Positions 47,741 through 58,079 of a DNA stretch of 64,000 nt are shown here, piece by piece. The DNA comes from [Mycoplasma] gypis (GTDB lineage: Bacteria; Bacillota_I; Bacilli_A; Mycoplasmatales; Metamycoplasmataceae): assembly GCF_016924775.1 (NCBI RefSeq), contig NZ_JAFFTD010000001.1, positions 1 to 64,000 on the forward strand, given 5' to 3'. The translations under genes and the position numbers were made by a program. The notes under the pieces were generated by a model. It made no database searches. It was not told where the DNA came from and was given only the letters and a program-made list of their open reading frames with translations. Position 1 is the stretch's first letter. Each line of letters starts with the position of its first letter.

Positions 47741-49135
47741 ATGAACGAAAATCAAAAAACAAAAATCGTTGCAACTATCGGACCCGCTTCTGATAATTAT
47801 GACACTTTAAAACAATTAGTTCAAAACGGAATTACATGTATTAGAGTTAACTTTAGCCACGGTAGTGGAAAAGAACACAAAATAAAATATGACACAGCAA
47901 GACAAGTGGCTAAAGATTTAAATATTAATCTTTCATTATTACTTGACACAAAAGGTCCTGAAATTCGGATTGGTAAAATGCAAGACGACATTCAATTGAT
48001 TGAAAAAAACCAAACTTTAAAATTAATTTGTGACTCAACAATTTATTCAACATTTATTGGAAATAACAAAGAAGTTTGTGTGTCTTATGAAATGCATAAT
48101 GACTTAAAAGAAGGCGATGTTGTTCTATTAGATGATGGTAAATTGAAAACTGTTGTAACCAGAATTTATGACAATGTTGTAGAAGTTCTAACAAGTAATT
48201 CACACAATTTAAAAACTAATAAAAGAATTAACATTCCTGGTGTAGACTTTTCACTACCGTTCTTATCGCAAAAAGATAAAGATGATGTTTTATTTGGAAT
48301 TGAATACGGTGTTGATATTATTGCGGCAAGTTTCGTTAACTCAAAAGAAAACATTCAAGAATTAAGAAGCTTCCTAAACGAAAATGGAGGAAGCCATATT
48401 AAAATTTGTTCAAAAATTGAATCACAAACAGCTATTAATAATATTGATTCAATTATTGAAGCAAGTGACTCAATTATGATTGCACGTGGTGATTTGGGAC
48501 TTGAAATTCCTTATTACATGGTGCCAAATGTTGAAAGAATGATTATTAAAAAATGTAATAAACTAAACAAAGAAGTAATTGTTGCAACTCAAATGCTTGA
48601 TTCAATGGAAAAAAATCCATTACCAACAAGAGCAGAAGTAAGTGACATTTACTGAGCTAACGTTTTAGGTGCTGATGCAACAATGCTAAGTGGTGAAACA
48701 GCATCAGGGTCTTGACCTGTTGAAGCAGTTAAAATTATGAATAAAGTCAATCAGCAAGCAATGGAAGATTTATTTAATGATTCAAAAAACTATACAGAAT
48801 ATTTAGACAGTGTATTAGAAATTTCAGATGAAGAAGAACAATGAGCCTATGATTTGGCAAAAGAAATATATTCTTCAAACGAAGAAGCAATCATTATTGC
48901 AACAGATGATTTAAAAGATTTAAAAGTAATTTCTAAATATCGTCCAAAAGCAAGAATAATTGTAATTTCTAATGATGAAAAATTAAAAAACAGTTTAGGT
49001 ATTATGCATAATGTTTTTGCAAGTAATGTTGATTCAGATAAATACGAAGACTTTTTAGAAAATGAAGATTTCTGAAAAGAATTTGAAAGCAAACACAACT
49101 TAGAAGATAAAGAATATACAGTTTTAATTAAATAA
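47741..49135 (+). CDS. pyk: Pyruvate kinase
   Basis: 464 residues. It makes pyruvate and ATP from phosphoenolpyruvate and ADP, the last ATP-yielding glycolytic step. Motifs: [10 protein letters not shown] at the start, [18 protein letters not shown], the catalytic KICSKIES region and [12 protein letters not shown], then ATQMLDSM and [15 protein letters not shown]. The C-terminal domain is short and ends without the extra PEP-utiliser domain of bacilli. The start follows TTAGGAG. Divergent from deoB. Confidence 0.96.
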
Positions 49136-49161
49136 AGCAGTATTGCTAACATATTATTTAC

Positions 49162-49190
49162 ATAGCGGTTGAAAAATCGCTATTTTTTTA
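49162..49190 (+). terminator. Terminator of pyk
   Basis: ATAGCG/CGCTAT stem and seven T residues. Confidence 0.8.
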
Positions 49191-49798
49191 TCTAAAAGCA
49201 ATAATCTATTGTCTACCAATTCAATATTTAATTTCTTTTTCTCTTTTTATTATTAACTTTCTTTTCGTTGTTATTTTATTTATTTCACAAGTTACTTTTT
49301 AGAATAAATTTAATACGAAACAAAAATAATGACTGTTATTATTTCAAAAACATTTTGAAAATAACGAATAAAAACCAATAAAATAAATATCCATTTTTAT
49401 AAGAAATTGAACTATTTTTAACGTTATACTGTCCATAAATTGTGTAGCGGCTTTGCGGTTATCTTTAATTCGCATTATGATAGTTTGAATAGTTCTGATT
49501 TAGTTACAGAAATCAATAAAACACAAATAAATTTTGAATATCAATAGGTGTTATATTTATTTTATTTGCTTTTATAAGTCCATGATTTTACATTTATTTT
49601 ATTAGCGGAATTTTGTAAAAAAAATTTCATTTTGTTAAAAAAAGTCAAAAAAATATTTAAATATTAAACATTGAAAAACAAATGAATAAAGAAACGAATA
49701 TTTTTTACGATAACGAATCATAAAAAATACATAAAAAATTAACATAACAAGAAAAAAAGAAAACAAAACTTTTAATCGTTATTTTTTTTAATAAAGAA
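49191..49798. other. Gene-poor AT-rich stretch, no supported gene
   Basis: About 600 bases without a start-supported ORF. One open stretch at roughly 49425-49547 (plus strand) reads as NSHYDSLNSSDLV and on to a TAG but has no good start and may be a gene remnant. ACGAAT-type short repeats recur. Otherwise nothing is seen. Confidence 0.4.
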
Positions 49799-49827
49799 TT
49801 GCCCCTTTTGAAAAATATATATATAAT
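49799..49827 (+). promoter_or_regulatory. Promoter of the Cys-rich peptide gene
   Basis: TTGCCC (49799-49804), 17-base spacer, TATAAT (49822-49827); 43 bases before the ATG. Confidence 0.6.
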
Positions 49828-49870
49828 ATAAAACGATAAAAACACATTTTTATTCAAAAAGGAGTTCAAA

Positions 49871-49987
49871 ATGGGAATTTTTTGTAAATTTAAAAAACTT
49901 TTCAAATGTAAAAAATCTTCATGTAAACAAGATTGTTCAAGTTGTAAATGTGAAAACAACTCTGAAACATCATGTTCATGTAAATAG
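49871..49987 (+). CDS. 38-residue cysteine-rich peptide (metallothionein-like)
   Basis: Eight of 38 residues are cysteine (positions 5, 13, 18, 22, 25, 27, 35, 37), including two CxC motifs and a CSSCKC cluster. The rest is mostly Lys, Ser and Asn. There is no hydrophobic signal sequence, so it is probably cytoplasmic. Cysteine is otherwise rare in these proteomes. The ORF has an excellent Shine-Dalgarno (AAAAAGGAG, eight bases before ATG), a promoter and its own terminator, so it looks like a real gene. The cysteine spacing fits thiolate metal binding (Zn, Cu or Cd), or a redox buffer; a secreted toxin is less likely without a leader. No known family is recognised. Confidence 0.7.
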   Translation: MGIFCKFKKLFKCKKSSCKQDCSSCKCENNSETSCSCK

Positions 49988-49992
49988 TTGTG

Positions 49993-50019
49993 ATAGCGAT
50001 TTCTAAATCGCTATTTTTT
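49993..50019 (+). terminator. Terminator of the Cys-rich peptide gene
   Basis: Perfect 10-bp stem ATAGCGATTT/AAATCGCTAT and six T residues, six bases after the stop. Confidence 0.9.
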
Positions 50020-50164
50020 ATAACCTAATATGTCACAAAATAATTAATAATTCAAGAAGATATTTTGTTTTTAAAAATTCAACTTTAATTATTGTGTTTT
50101 TATAGATAATTTACATTTATAAAAAAATATCATTGTCAATAAGATTGGATATTGTGATTTTTTT

Positions 50165-50373
50165 CTAAAATCAGAAATAAGTTTTTTTGGAAAAATCCAT
50201 AATATTATTTATTTTCATTTTATTGTCACTAAAATATACAATATCAATATCATTTGGAATTCTATTTATGAAGTTTTGTGTTTAATGAGATAAACTAGCA
50301 TGAATAGCGATGTGTTTTTTAATTCTGGGTATATTAAATCTATAATTTCATAAAATAATTCAATGTTTTGCAT
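50165..50373 (-). pseudogene. Decayed gene remnant (possible nucleotidyltransferase fragment)
   Basis: On the minus strand ATG at 50373 opens MQNIELFYEIIDLIYPEL and runs to a stop. One frame over, the sequence INRIPNDIDIVYFSDNK continues to a TAG at 50165. The PxDIDIVY core resembles the metal-binding strand of minimal or AbiEii-type nucleotidyltransferases. The two pieces together look like a frameshifted, truncated gene. The match is short, so identity is a guess. The rest of 50020-50428 shows nothing else. Confidence 0.35.
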
Positions 50374-50428
50374 ATAAATAAATTACAATTTCTTATGTAT
50401 TTAAATATATGAAAAATTAAGGAAAAAA

Positions 50429-50662
50429 ATGATTATTATAGATTTACCAAAAATACCGGATAAACCTTCTTTCGTCAATGACAACAAAAAAGACAAACTT
50501 CAAAATGAAAAATTTTTAAAGTTAAAAAAAATTCTAAAAGGAATAAAAAATAAATTATATTGATATAACTGAGGTACAGCCGTAGTCAATAGTATGCTAA
50601 AAATAGTTGAAAAGAAAATTCAAGAATTTCAATCAAGACCGATTACAGTTGTAATTAATTAA
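50429..50662 (+). CDS. Unknown 77-residue protein
   Basis: ATG behind TTAAGGAAAAAA. The first 25 residues are polar with Pro and Asp. The middle is strongly basic and amphipathic (FLKLKKILKGIKNKLYWYNWG), and the end is a helix followed by a short beta-like PITVVIN. Two UGA-Trp codons are used. No signal peptide or family recognised. It follows the Cys-rich unit and precedes a membrane protein gene. A basic amphipathic helix could bind membrane or nucleic acid; this is speculation. Confidence 0.5.
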
Positions 50663-50697
50663 GAATACTTATCATATTAATTATTAATAATATTAAG

Positions 50698-51384
50698 ATG
50701 TTTAGACAAAAAGTTTTATATTTTTTTAATTTGCTTTTATTAATTATTTGCTGCGCAACAAATTTCTTGGTTAGTTATACAGAAATTGATTTGTATGTAC
50801 AACTAAATTTAGCAATTTTTGGCTTTGTTTTAAGTTTTTGCTTATGAATGATTGGTATTTTTTTAACAAGAAAAAACAGGAGAAAAAACATTGACTTTGT
50901 TATTAAAAAACAAAAAAAAGATTTACTAGATAAATATTTCTTAAGAACTAATTTTTTTAACAAAAAATATTTCAGTGCATATTTAAAAAGTAAAGATACA
51001 AAAGTTACACCAGAGGATTTAAAAAAAGCTAATCAGCGAGCTAAAATATCTTTATTTATATTTGTTCTTGTGATTTTAATATCACTTCTAATCATTGTCT
51101 GCAGTTGAATTTTTTTAGTTGCGACAAAATTTAGTTCAAAATATTCCTTTATTTTGTCAATTATTACAATCAGTGAAGATATTTTGATTTTTTGAACCAT
51201 AATTTTATATCCACTTGTTTTAACATTTGAAATGGCATATTGAAAAATGTTTTCAATTAATCCTGAAATGATTAAAAAAGATAAAATGAGTTTCTTCTTT
51301 TTTAAACTGTTTTTCTTTAATCAATCAATATTATTTAGTGACTACGAAAAGAAATATCAAGAACTTAATCAAGTTCAAGTTTAG
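50698..51384 (+). CDS. Hypothetical membrane protein, four spans
   Basis: 228 residues with two membrane helices near the N-terminus (about 6-24 and 36-58), a basic loop of about 55 residues (KNRRKNIDFVIKKQKKDLL), two more helices (about 118-142 and 155-178) and a charged tail. No Shine-Dalgarno is obvious. Its 3' end overlaps the convergent IMPACT-family gene by 20 bases. Function unknown. Confidence 0.68.
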
Positions 51385-51709
51385 CGCTTTTTATGTAAGC
51401 TCCAGGTAATTTTGAACGACCAAGCAAAATTCCACCAAAATATCTAATAACAAATACTGCTATGTTTTGTGCTTCTTTATTTCTTAATAAAGTTAAAAGT
51501 GGCAAACCAGCAGTATTTTTTGGTTCACCATCATCAAAACCTTTTTCGTATCAACGTCCATTATCAAAAATTCTGTATGCATAGCAAACATGACGTGAAC
51601 GTTTGTGTTCTTTTTTTAATTGCAAATATATTTGTTGAACTTCATTTTCGCTTTTTACATTGTATTTTATTGCTATAAAGCGAGATTTTTTAATTTCAAT
51701 TTCTTTCAT
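51365..51709 (-). CDS. IMPACT/YigZ-family protein (UPF0029)
   Basis: 114 residues, only the N-terminal UPF0029 domain of YigZ (about 200 residues). The signature is present: SRHVCYAYRIF, GFDDGEPKNTAGLPLL and VFVIRYFGGILLG, then LPGAYIKSA. The domain has a ribosomal S5-like fold; members are linked to translation control, with no set reaction. One UGA-Trp codon interrupts the standard-code frame. No Shine-Dalgarno is seen. Confidence 0.85.
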
Positions 51710-51780
51710 TAAATAATATTTTAAAAAAAATTAGTTTTAAATTCACAAAATCATATAAAAAATTAGTTTTGTTATTTTGT

Positions 51781-51786
51781 TATAAT
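51781..51786 (+). promoter_or_regulatory. -10 box of rluD, leaderless promoter
   Basis: TATAAT is followed by only six bases before the ATG at 51793, so transcription should begin at or next to the start codon. Confidence 0.65.
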
Positions 51787-51792
51787 TTCTCT

Positions 51793-52698
51793 ATGCTAAA
51801 AATCGAAGTAAATTACAGTGAAAGAATAGATAAATATATAACTAATAACTCAGAAATCACCAGAAATGATGCTCAAGCCTTAATAGCAGAAGGTGCAGTA
51901 AGTGTTGATGGTGTAAAAATTAATAAGAATAAATTTGTCGTTAATGAAGGACAAGTTATTGAAATTGAAAAATTAATTGATAAACAAGTTAATATTGAAG
52001 CTCAAGACTTGCCAATTCAAATTATTTATGAAGATGATTATTTATTAGTTATTAATAAGAAATCTGGAATGGTAACTCACCCAGCACCAGGTAATTATAA
52101 AGATACATTGGTTAATGCATTAATGTATCATTTTAAAAATAATTTAAGTAACGAAAATGGTTTAAATAGACTTGGGATTGTTCACAGACTTGATAAAGAC
52201 ACAAGTGGTTTAATGCTTGTTGCAAAAGATAATCAAACCCACCGTTTTCTTGCTGCTCAATTAAAAGACCATAAAATTAATCGTCGTTACTTAGCAATTG
52301 TGGATGGTGTAATCGAAAATAAAATTACCAATATTGATTTGCCAATTGGTCGAGATCCTAAAAATCGTCAAAAAATGGCAGTAACAAAACAAAATTCAAA
52401 ACCCGCACAAACCAAAGTAACAGTTTTAGAATATGTAAAAATTCGTGAACAAGAAAAAACATTAGTTGAATGTGAATTGAAAACAGGTCGTACCCATCAA
52501 ATTAGAGTTCATTTAAGCTACATTGGTCACCCTGTTTATGGCGATCCTGTTTATGGTAAAGATATTGACCATTTCAAGCAAAGACTACATGCTTACAAAA
52601 TCTCATTTACTCATCCAAATGGTCAATATATGGAATTCGAAGAACCTATGCCATGAAAAATGGATAAAGATATTCGTCTTAAAGGATATGATGAATAA
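51793..52698 (+). CDS. rluD: 23S rRNA pseudouridine synthase (RluD/RluA family)
   Basis: 301 residues. An N-terminal S4-like RNA-binding domain (ERIDKYITNNSEITRNDAQALI) precedes the catalytic domain. The invariant Asp is in GIVHRLDKDTSGLM, with further motifs NRRYLAIVDG, KTGRTHQIRVHLSYIGHPVYGDPVYG. It converts specific uridines of 23S rRNA helix 69, or related sites, to pseudouridine. The ATG at 51793 is chosen over the TTG at 51769 because TATAAT occupies the sequence between them. Confidence 0.93.
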
Positions 52699-52725
52699 TT
52701 AGCAATTTAATTATTAGAGTGCTAA
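52699..52725. promoter_or_regulatory. Degenerate CIRCE-like site
   Basis: TTAGCAATT, exactly nine-base spacer, GAGTGCTAA. The right arm is perfect; the left arm matches six of nine with the distal CTC lost. It lies just before TATAAT (52733-52738) of the next operon, the same placement as in hrcA. Confidence 0.5.
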
Positions 52726-52765
52726 ATTAGTGTTATAATTTAAATTAATAAAAGAAAGGATTTTA

Positions 52766-53704
52766 ATGTTTCCATTTTTAGAAAACGTCCCTACCAAAGA
52801 AGAATTAATGAAAGACGAAAAAAGTAAAATTAGACCTTATTTCGTCCTTTATTTCATTATCATATTGATTGGTTTTGGTTTAGCACTTTTTTCTGCTATT
52901 TACATAACTGTTGAAAAAGAATTTTATATTGACAAAATTTCTATATTTTTACAAGATCAAAAAAATTATTCAGCTCAATTAACTCCAGAAAATCAATGAA
53001 GATATAGTTTATCAACAAGCTGAGTATTTGTGTTGTTGTTAACAGTAGTAATTTTCTTCTATGTTAAAAACTGAATGCAATCAATGAAAAAGAAAAATTT
53101 TAATGAATTCAGTTCAGGATTTTACCTTGGTCTGTTTTCAGTATCATTTATTTTCTTTGTATTTAATTGACAAGTATTTAAACAAATTAGTATTATTGGT
53201 TCAAATGATTTAAGCGGAATAGCATTGGTATGTTCAATGGTCTTACTATCGTTGGCATACTTTGTTTTCGGAAGAAAATGTGCAAAAATTTCTAAACAAT
53301 TTAGACTTGCAGAAGCTGCACAAAAACAAAAAGAATTTCAAGAATTTATTGTTAAAAACCAACAAAATCAAAATACTGACCAACAATTTCCATTTTTCCC
53401 ATTTCAAACTCAACCTCAAAATACTGTAAATAATGAACAACAATCAGCAGAATTTCAACAAAAAAACTCTGCATCACAATATTCAAGCGAAGAACAAGAA
53501 CTTTTTAACGAATATCCACCTTTAAAAGATTCAAAATATTGAAAAAAATTAAAAGATATTTCGCGTGAAGATTTATTAAAAATGGCTTCAATGTTAAATA
53601 TTTTTGAACCCGAAAATATGAGTGATTTAAAATTAAAAGCAAAAATAGCAATGATTTACATTGAAAAAGATAATCAACAAAAAGGAAAAGAAGATGTTAA
53701 CTAA
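52766..53704 (+). CDS. Hypothetical membrane protein, four spans with Gln-rich linker
   Basis: 312 residues. Four membrane helices (about 26-48, 86-106, 120-140, 152-172) are followed by a Gln/Asn-rich cytoplasmic linker and a C-terminal helical piece (SREDLLKMASMLNI...KLKAKIAMIYIEKD) that recalls a SAP-type motif. AGAAAGGA precedes the ATG. It overlaps the next gene by 11 bases. Possibly heat-controlled through the degenerate CIRCE. No family recognised. Confidence 0.7.
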
Positions 53705-54734
53705 TTTTCAAGAAACAACAGAAGCATCAAAAAACAGCCAATCTTTTTATGGCGCTAATTCAATGTACTTAATCGCATTAATTTTAATTGCTATTCTCTT
53801 TTTTATATCAATTAAATTTGTGATGAATTACAAAAAAAGCATTTGAAAAATTAAAAATGTTTTGGGTGATAAATTAAAAAAACCATATATTTATGGTTTA
53901 AAAGGTAAAGATAGTTATTTTGTAAATTTAATTTTATTAATAGTATTCGCACTTATATGTGTTGCTGTTGGAATTTATTTTTTAGTCGCTAAAGCGGATT
54001 TTAAAAATAACAAAGTTGTAGACATTGTTGTTTATACATTATGAATTAGTTTGCCAATTATTTTATGCTTAGCATTATTTATATATTCATTTATTGTTTA
54101 TAAAAAAGAATTTAGTGATAAAAAATACAATGATCCAAACTGAAATAAAAAACTAAAAAACGAAATTTATACTCAATATTCAACAGAAATTCCAGCTAAT
54201 ATTAATATTGAAAACTCTTTACTAAGACAAAGAAATAGTCAAGTATTTAAAATGTTTTCATCTTACTTAAATACATATGAAAATTTAAATAATATCAATA
54301 CAAAAGATGCTTATAACTTCGCTTTAAAGATTGCTTTTATCAGCGGTTATTATAAAGAATATACTCAAAACTTTACTCTTTATGGCGACGTTTTTAGCCA
54401 AAATGTAACTCAAGAAATTGATTACGATCGCGATTATTCTTCAACAATTGATAATCAAATTAAATGAATGGAAGCGGTTGATTCAAAAAATCAAGTTGTC
54501 AAAGAAATTCAAGCAAACAATATTCAACCAAGAACATTTTCACCTTATTCAAGACAAAGTCGTCGTCGTTCAACATTGAGCTTCATTAATACGACAGAAA
54601 TGACTTTCTTAACAAGTGATCCAATTGGAAAATTTAATTTCTTAATTGATAATCAAGAAAAACAATTAACAATTTGAGAATTTCTTGAATTACTTTCAGC
54701 AAACACTTGAATAAAATTGCAAAAAAATCTTTAA
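53694..54734 (+). CDS. Hypothetical membrane protein, three spans with large cytoplasmic domain
   Basis: 346 residues. A membrane segment at about 25-42, a basic loop, then two more at about 80-102 and 115-140, followed by about 200 residues of soluble sequence that include an Arg/Ser-rich patch (YSRQSRRRSTL). The ATG at 53694 follows AAAGGAAAAG inside the preceding gene; an in-frame start 33 bases upstream is less likely. Second gene of a two-gene operon. Unknown function. Confidence 0.7.
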
Positions 54735-54745
54735 TTAATAATATT

Positions 54746-54777
54746 AAAAAGCGCGTAGATCTACGCGCTTTTTTTAT
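54746..54777 (+). terminator. Terminator of the membrane-protein operon
   Basis: Perfect palindrome GCGCGTAGATCTACGCGC (54751-54768) flanked by A- and T-runs. Confidence 0.9.
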
Positions 54778-54811
54778 TTATAAATTTTAAAGAAAAAAAT
54801 ATAAAAATAAT

Positions 54812-54840
54812 TTGGTGCACCGGGTATGTTGTTGTATAAT
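54812..54840 (+). promoter_or_regulatory. Promoter of the rpsL-rpsG-fusA operon
   Basis: TTGGTG (54812-54817), 17-base spacer, TATAAT (54835-54840), 65 bases before rpsL. Confidence 0.7.
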
Positions 54841-54905
54841 TATGAATATTTATTTTGCATAAATATCGATTCATAAAATATTAAATTAAAAAAGGAAAGG
54901 AAAAA

Positions 54906-55325
54906 ATGCCTACAATTAGTCAACTTATCAATAATGGGCGTAAAGATAAAGTAGTTAAACCAAAAGCTCCTGCTTTATTATTCTCATACAACTCATTATT
55001 AAAAAAAGATAAGAAAATACCTGCACCATTCAAACGTGGTGTATGTACAAGGGTTGGGACAATGACACCTAAAAAACCTAACTCAGCAACTCGTAAATAT
55101 GCTCGGGTAAGACTTTCAAACGGAATGGAAGTTACAGCATATATCCCAGGAGAAGGACATAACTTACAAGAACACTCAGTAGTTCTAATCAGAGGTGGAA
55201 AAGTTAAGGACTTACCAGGGGTTCGTTATACAATCGTTCGTGGAACACAAGATACAGCAGGTGTTAATAACCGTAAACAAGGTCGTTCAAGATACGGTGC
55301 TAAAAAACCTAAAGCAGCTAAATAG
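54906..55325 (+). CDS. rpsL: 30S ribosomal protein S12
   Basis: 139 residues. The family sequence is unmistakable: [59 protein letters not shown] and [12 protein letters not shown]12 lies at the decoding centre. The streptomycin-related lysine (TPKKPNSA) is wild-type. AAAGGAAAGG precedes the ATG. First gene of the str operon. Confidence 0.98.
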   Translation: MPTISQLINNGRKDKVVKPKAPALLFSYNSLLKKDKKIPAPFKRGVCTRVGTMTPKKPNSATRKYARVRLSNGMEVTAYIPGEGHNLQEHSVVLIRGGKVKDLPGVRYTIVRGTQDTAGVNNRKQGRSRYGAKKPKAAK

Positions 55326-55384
55326 TAATTAATTTAGTAAATATTTAATCAAAAATTATTATTAAAAAATATTAAGGAGAAAAT

Positions 55385-55855
55385 ATGTCAAGAAAACACT
55401 CAGCACCAGTTCGTGATGTTTTAGCAGATCCAATTTTTAACTCAAAAATTGTTACTAAATTAATTAACGGAATTATGTTAGATGGTAAAAAATCTATCGC
55501 TGAACAAATCTTATATTCTGCATTCGACATTGTTAAAGAAAAAACAAACAAAGACCCAATGGAAGTTTTCAATCAAGCTATTGAAAACATCACACCTCAA
55601 TTAGAAATCAGATCACGTCGTATTGGTGGAAGTAACTACCAAGTTCCAGTTGAAGTTTCAGCTAGAAGAAAACAAACACTAGCACTACGTTGATTAATCC
55701 AATATTCTCGTCTAAGAAGTGAAAAAACAATGGATTTACGTTTAGCAAACGAAATTATTGATGCATCAAACAAAATTGGTGGATCAATTAAAAAACGTGA
55801 AGACACACACAAAATGGCTGAGTCAAACAAAGCCTTTGCACACTTTAGATGATAA
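55385..55855 (+). CDS. rpsG: 30S ribosomal protein S7
   Basis: 156 residues, usual length. Motifs include [45 protein letters not shown] and [20 protein letters not shown] (last W is UGA). It nucleates assembly of the 30S head. AAGGAG precedes the ATG. Confidence 0.98.
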
Positions 55856-55875
55856 TTTATTACTAAGGATACAAA

Positions 55876-58046
55876 ATGGCAAGACAAGTTCGTTTAGAAG
55901 ACTATCGTAATATTGGAATTATGGCTCACATTGATGCCGGAAAAACAACAACAACAGAAAGAATTTTATTCCACACAGGAAAAATTCACAAAATCGGTGA
56001 AACCCACGAAGGGGAAAGCCAAATGGACTGAATGGTTCAAGAACAAGAAAGAGGTATTACAATTACTTCTGCTGCTACAACAGCATTCTGAAAAGGTAAA
56101 AGAATTAATATCATCGATACACCAGGACACGTTGACTTTACAGTTGAAGTTGAACGTTCACTACGTGTACTTGATGGTGCTGTAGCAGTTCTTGATGCTC
56201 AATCAGGAGTAGAACCACAAACAGAAACAGTTTGAAGACAAGCTACAACTTATAAAGTTCCTAGAATTGTTTTCGTTAACAAAATGGATAAAGCTGGAGC
56301 AAGCTTCAAAGAATCAGTTGCTTCAGTTCGTAACCGTTTAAATGGTAACTGTCACGCAATCCAATTAAACATTGGAGAAGAAACACATTTTAACGGAATC
56401 GTTGATCTAGTAGAAATGAGAGCATACGAATTCGATGGACAACCAGAAGAAAAAATGAAAGACATCGAAATTCCTGCTGATTTACTAGAAGAAGCACAAA
56501 TCATGCGTCAAGAATTAGTTGAAGCAGTTTCAGACTTCGACGAAGAAATCATGATGATGGTTTTAGAAGGTGAAGAAATTCCTGCTGAAAGATTAAAACA
56601 AGCAATTAGAAAAGCTACTTTAACATCAGAATTCTTCCCTGCAGTTTGTGGAACAGCATTCAAAAACAAAGGTGTTAAATTAATGATTGATGCCGCTGTT
56701 GACTATCTACCATCACCATTAGATATTCCTGCAATTAAAGGACACAATGGTGATCAAGAAGTTGAAGTTCACCCATCAGATGATGAACCTTTTGCATCAC
56801 TAGCATTCAAAGTTATGAATGACCCTTATGTTGGAAACTTAACATTCTTCCGTGTTTATTCAGGAGTACTTGAAAAAGGAAGCTACGTTAAAAACTCAAC
56901 AAAAGACCAAAAAGAAAGAATTAGCCGTATTTTACAAATGCACGCTAACTCACGTGAAGATATTGAAGAAGTTAGAACAGGAGATATCGCTGCTGCTGTT
57001 GGTCTAAAATCAACAACAACAGGAGATACTTTAATCGCTGAAAAAGCTCCAGAAATCGTTTTAGAAAAAATGGAATTCCCAGAACCTGTTCAACAACAGG
57101 AGATACTTTAATCGCTGAAAAAGCTCCAGAAATCGTTTTAGAAAAAATGGAATTCCCAGAACCTGTTATTTCTCAAGCTTTAGAACCATCTTCAAAAGCT
57201 GCAACAGAAAAACTTTCATTATCTCTACAAAGACTTTCAGCAGAAGACCCAACCTTTAGAACATACACAGATGAAGAAACAGGTCAAACAATTATCGCTG
57301 GAATGGGAGAATTACACTTAGACATTATCGTTGACCGTCTAAGAAGAGAATTCGGTGTTGACGTTAACGTTGGAGCACCACAAGTTTCATACCGTGAAAC
57401 AATTACCAAAACAGCTGAAGTTGAAGGAATTCACAAGAAACAATCAGGTGGAAAAGGACAATACGGACACGTATGAATTAAATATGAACCTAATCCAGAT
57501 GGTGGTTTTGAATTCGTTGATAAAATTGTTGGTGGGAAAATCCCTAAAGAATATATCAAATCAATTCAAAAAGGTCTTGTTGAAAAAATGGAAATCGGTA
57601 TTCTTGCTGGTTATCCAATGATCGATATTAAAGCTACCTTATTTGATGGATCATACCATGAAGTCGATTCATCAGAATTAGCATATAAAATTGCTGCTTC
57701 TAAATCACTTACAAAAGGTAAAGAACAACTTGGAACAGTTCTATTAGAACCAATCATGGACGTTGCTGTAACAGTTCCAGAAGACTACTTCGGAGATATC
57801 ATGGGAGATATTTCACGTCGTCGTGGACAAGTTCGTGGAGATGAAACACGTTCAGATGGTGTTCACGTTATTAAATCATTCATTCCATTAAGTGAAATGT
57901 TTGGTTACGCAACAGACTTACGTTCAATGACAGCAGGTCGTGGAAATTACCAAATGTGATTTGACCACTACGAAAAAATGCCTAAAAACTTGGCAGACGA
58001 AATCATCAAAAAACGTGGTGGAAAAGTTAAAGTCGAAGAAGATTAA
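55876..58046 (+). CDS. fusA: Elongation factor G, frame broken by a 77-bp tandem duplication
   Basis: EF-G moves tRNA and mRNA through the ribosome using GTP. G-motifs [17 protein letters not shown] and NKMDKAG are intact, as are domains II to V. As given, the first frame ends shortly after MEFPEPV at 57111 (stop 57109-57111), because bases 57014-57090 are repeated exactly at 57091-57167. Removing one copy restores one frame of 697 residues, the normal EF-G length, with the expected join [10 protein letters not shown]. Since EF-G is essential and a second copy is not in view, the duplication is more likely an assembly error than a real mutation. Third gene of rpsL-rpsG-fusA; tuf does not follow. 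Confidence 0.93.
57014..57167 (+). repeat. Perfect 77-bp tandem duplication inside fusA
   Basis: Copy 1 at 57014-57090 and copy 2 at 57091-57167 are identical, begin CAACAACAGG and end GAACCTGTT, and break the frame because 77 is not a multiple of three. No other part of fusA is duplicated. Confidence 0.97.
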
Positions 58047-58053
58047 TAATATA

Positions 58054-58079
58054 AAAAGTTGGATTAATTCCAACTTTTT
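58054..58079 (+). terminator. Terminator of rpsL-rpsG-fusA
   Basis: AAAAGTTGG/CCAACTTTT stem and T-rich tail. Confidence 0.85.

Noticed and set aside
49191..50428. Possible CRISPR array or origin of replication in the AT-rich gap
   Set aside because: No regularly spaced direct repeats and no cluster of DnaA boxes; only scattered short AT motifs.
55913..56185. 90-residue ORF at the start of fusA
   Set aside because: Wrong frame; the EF-G GTPase motifs lie in the frame starting at 55876.
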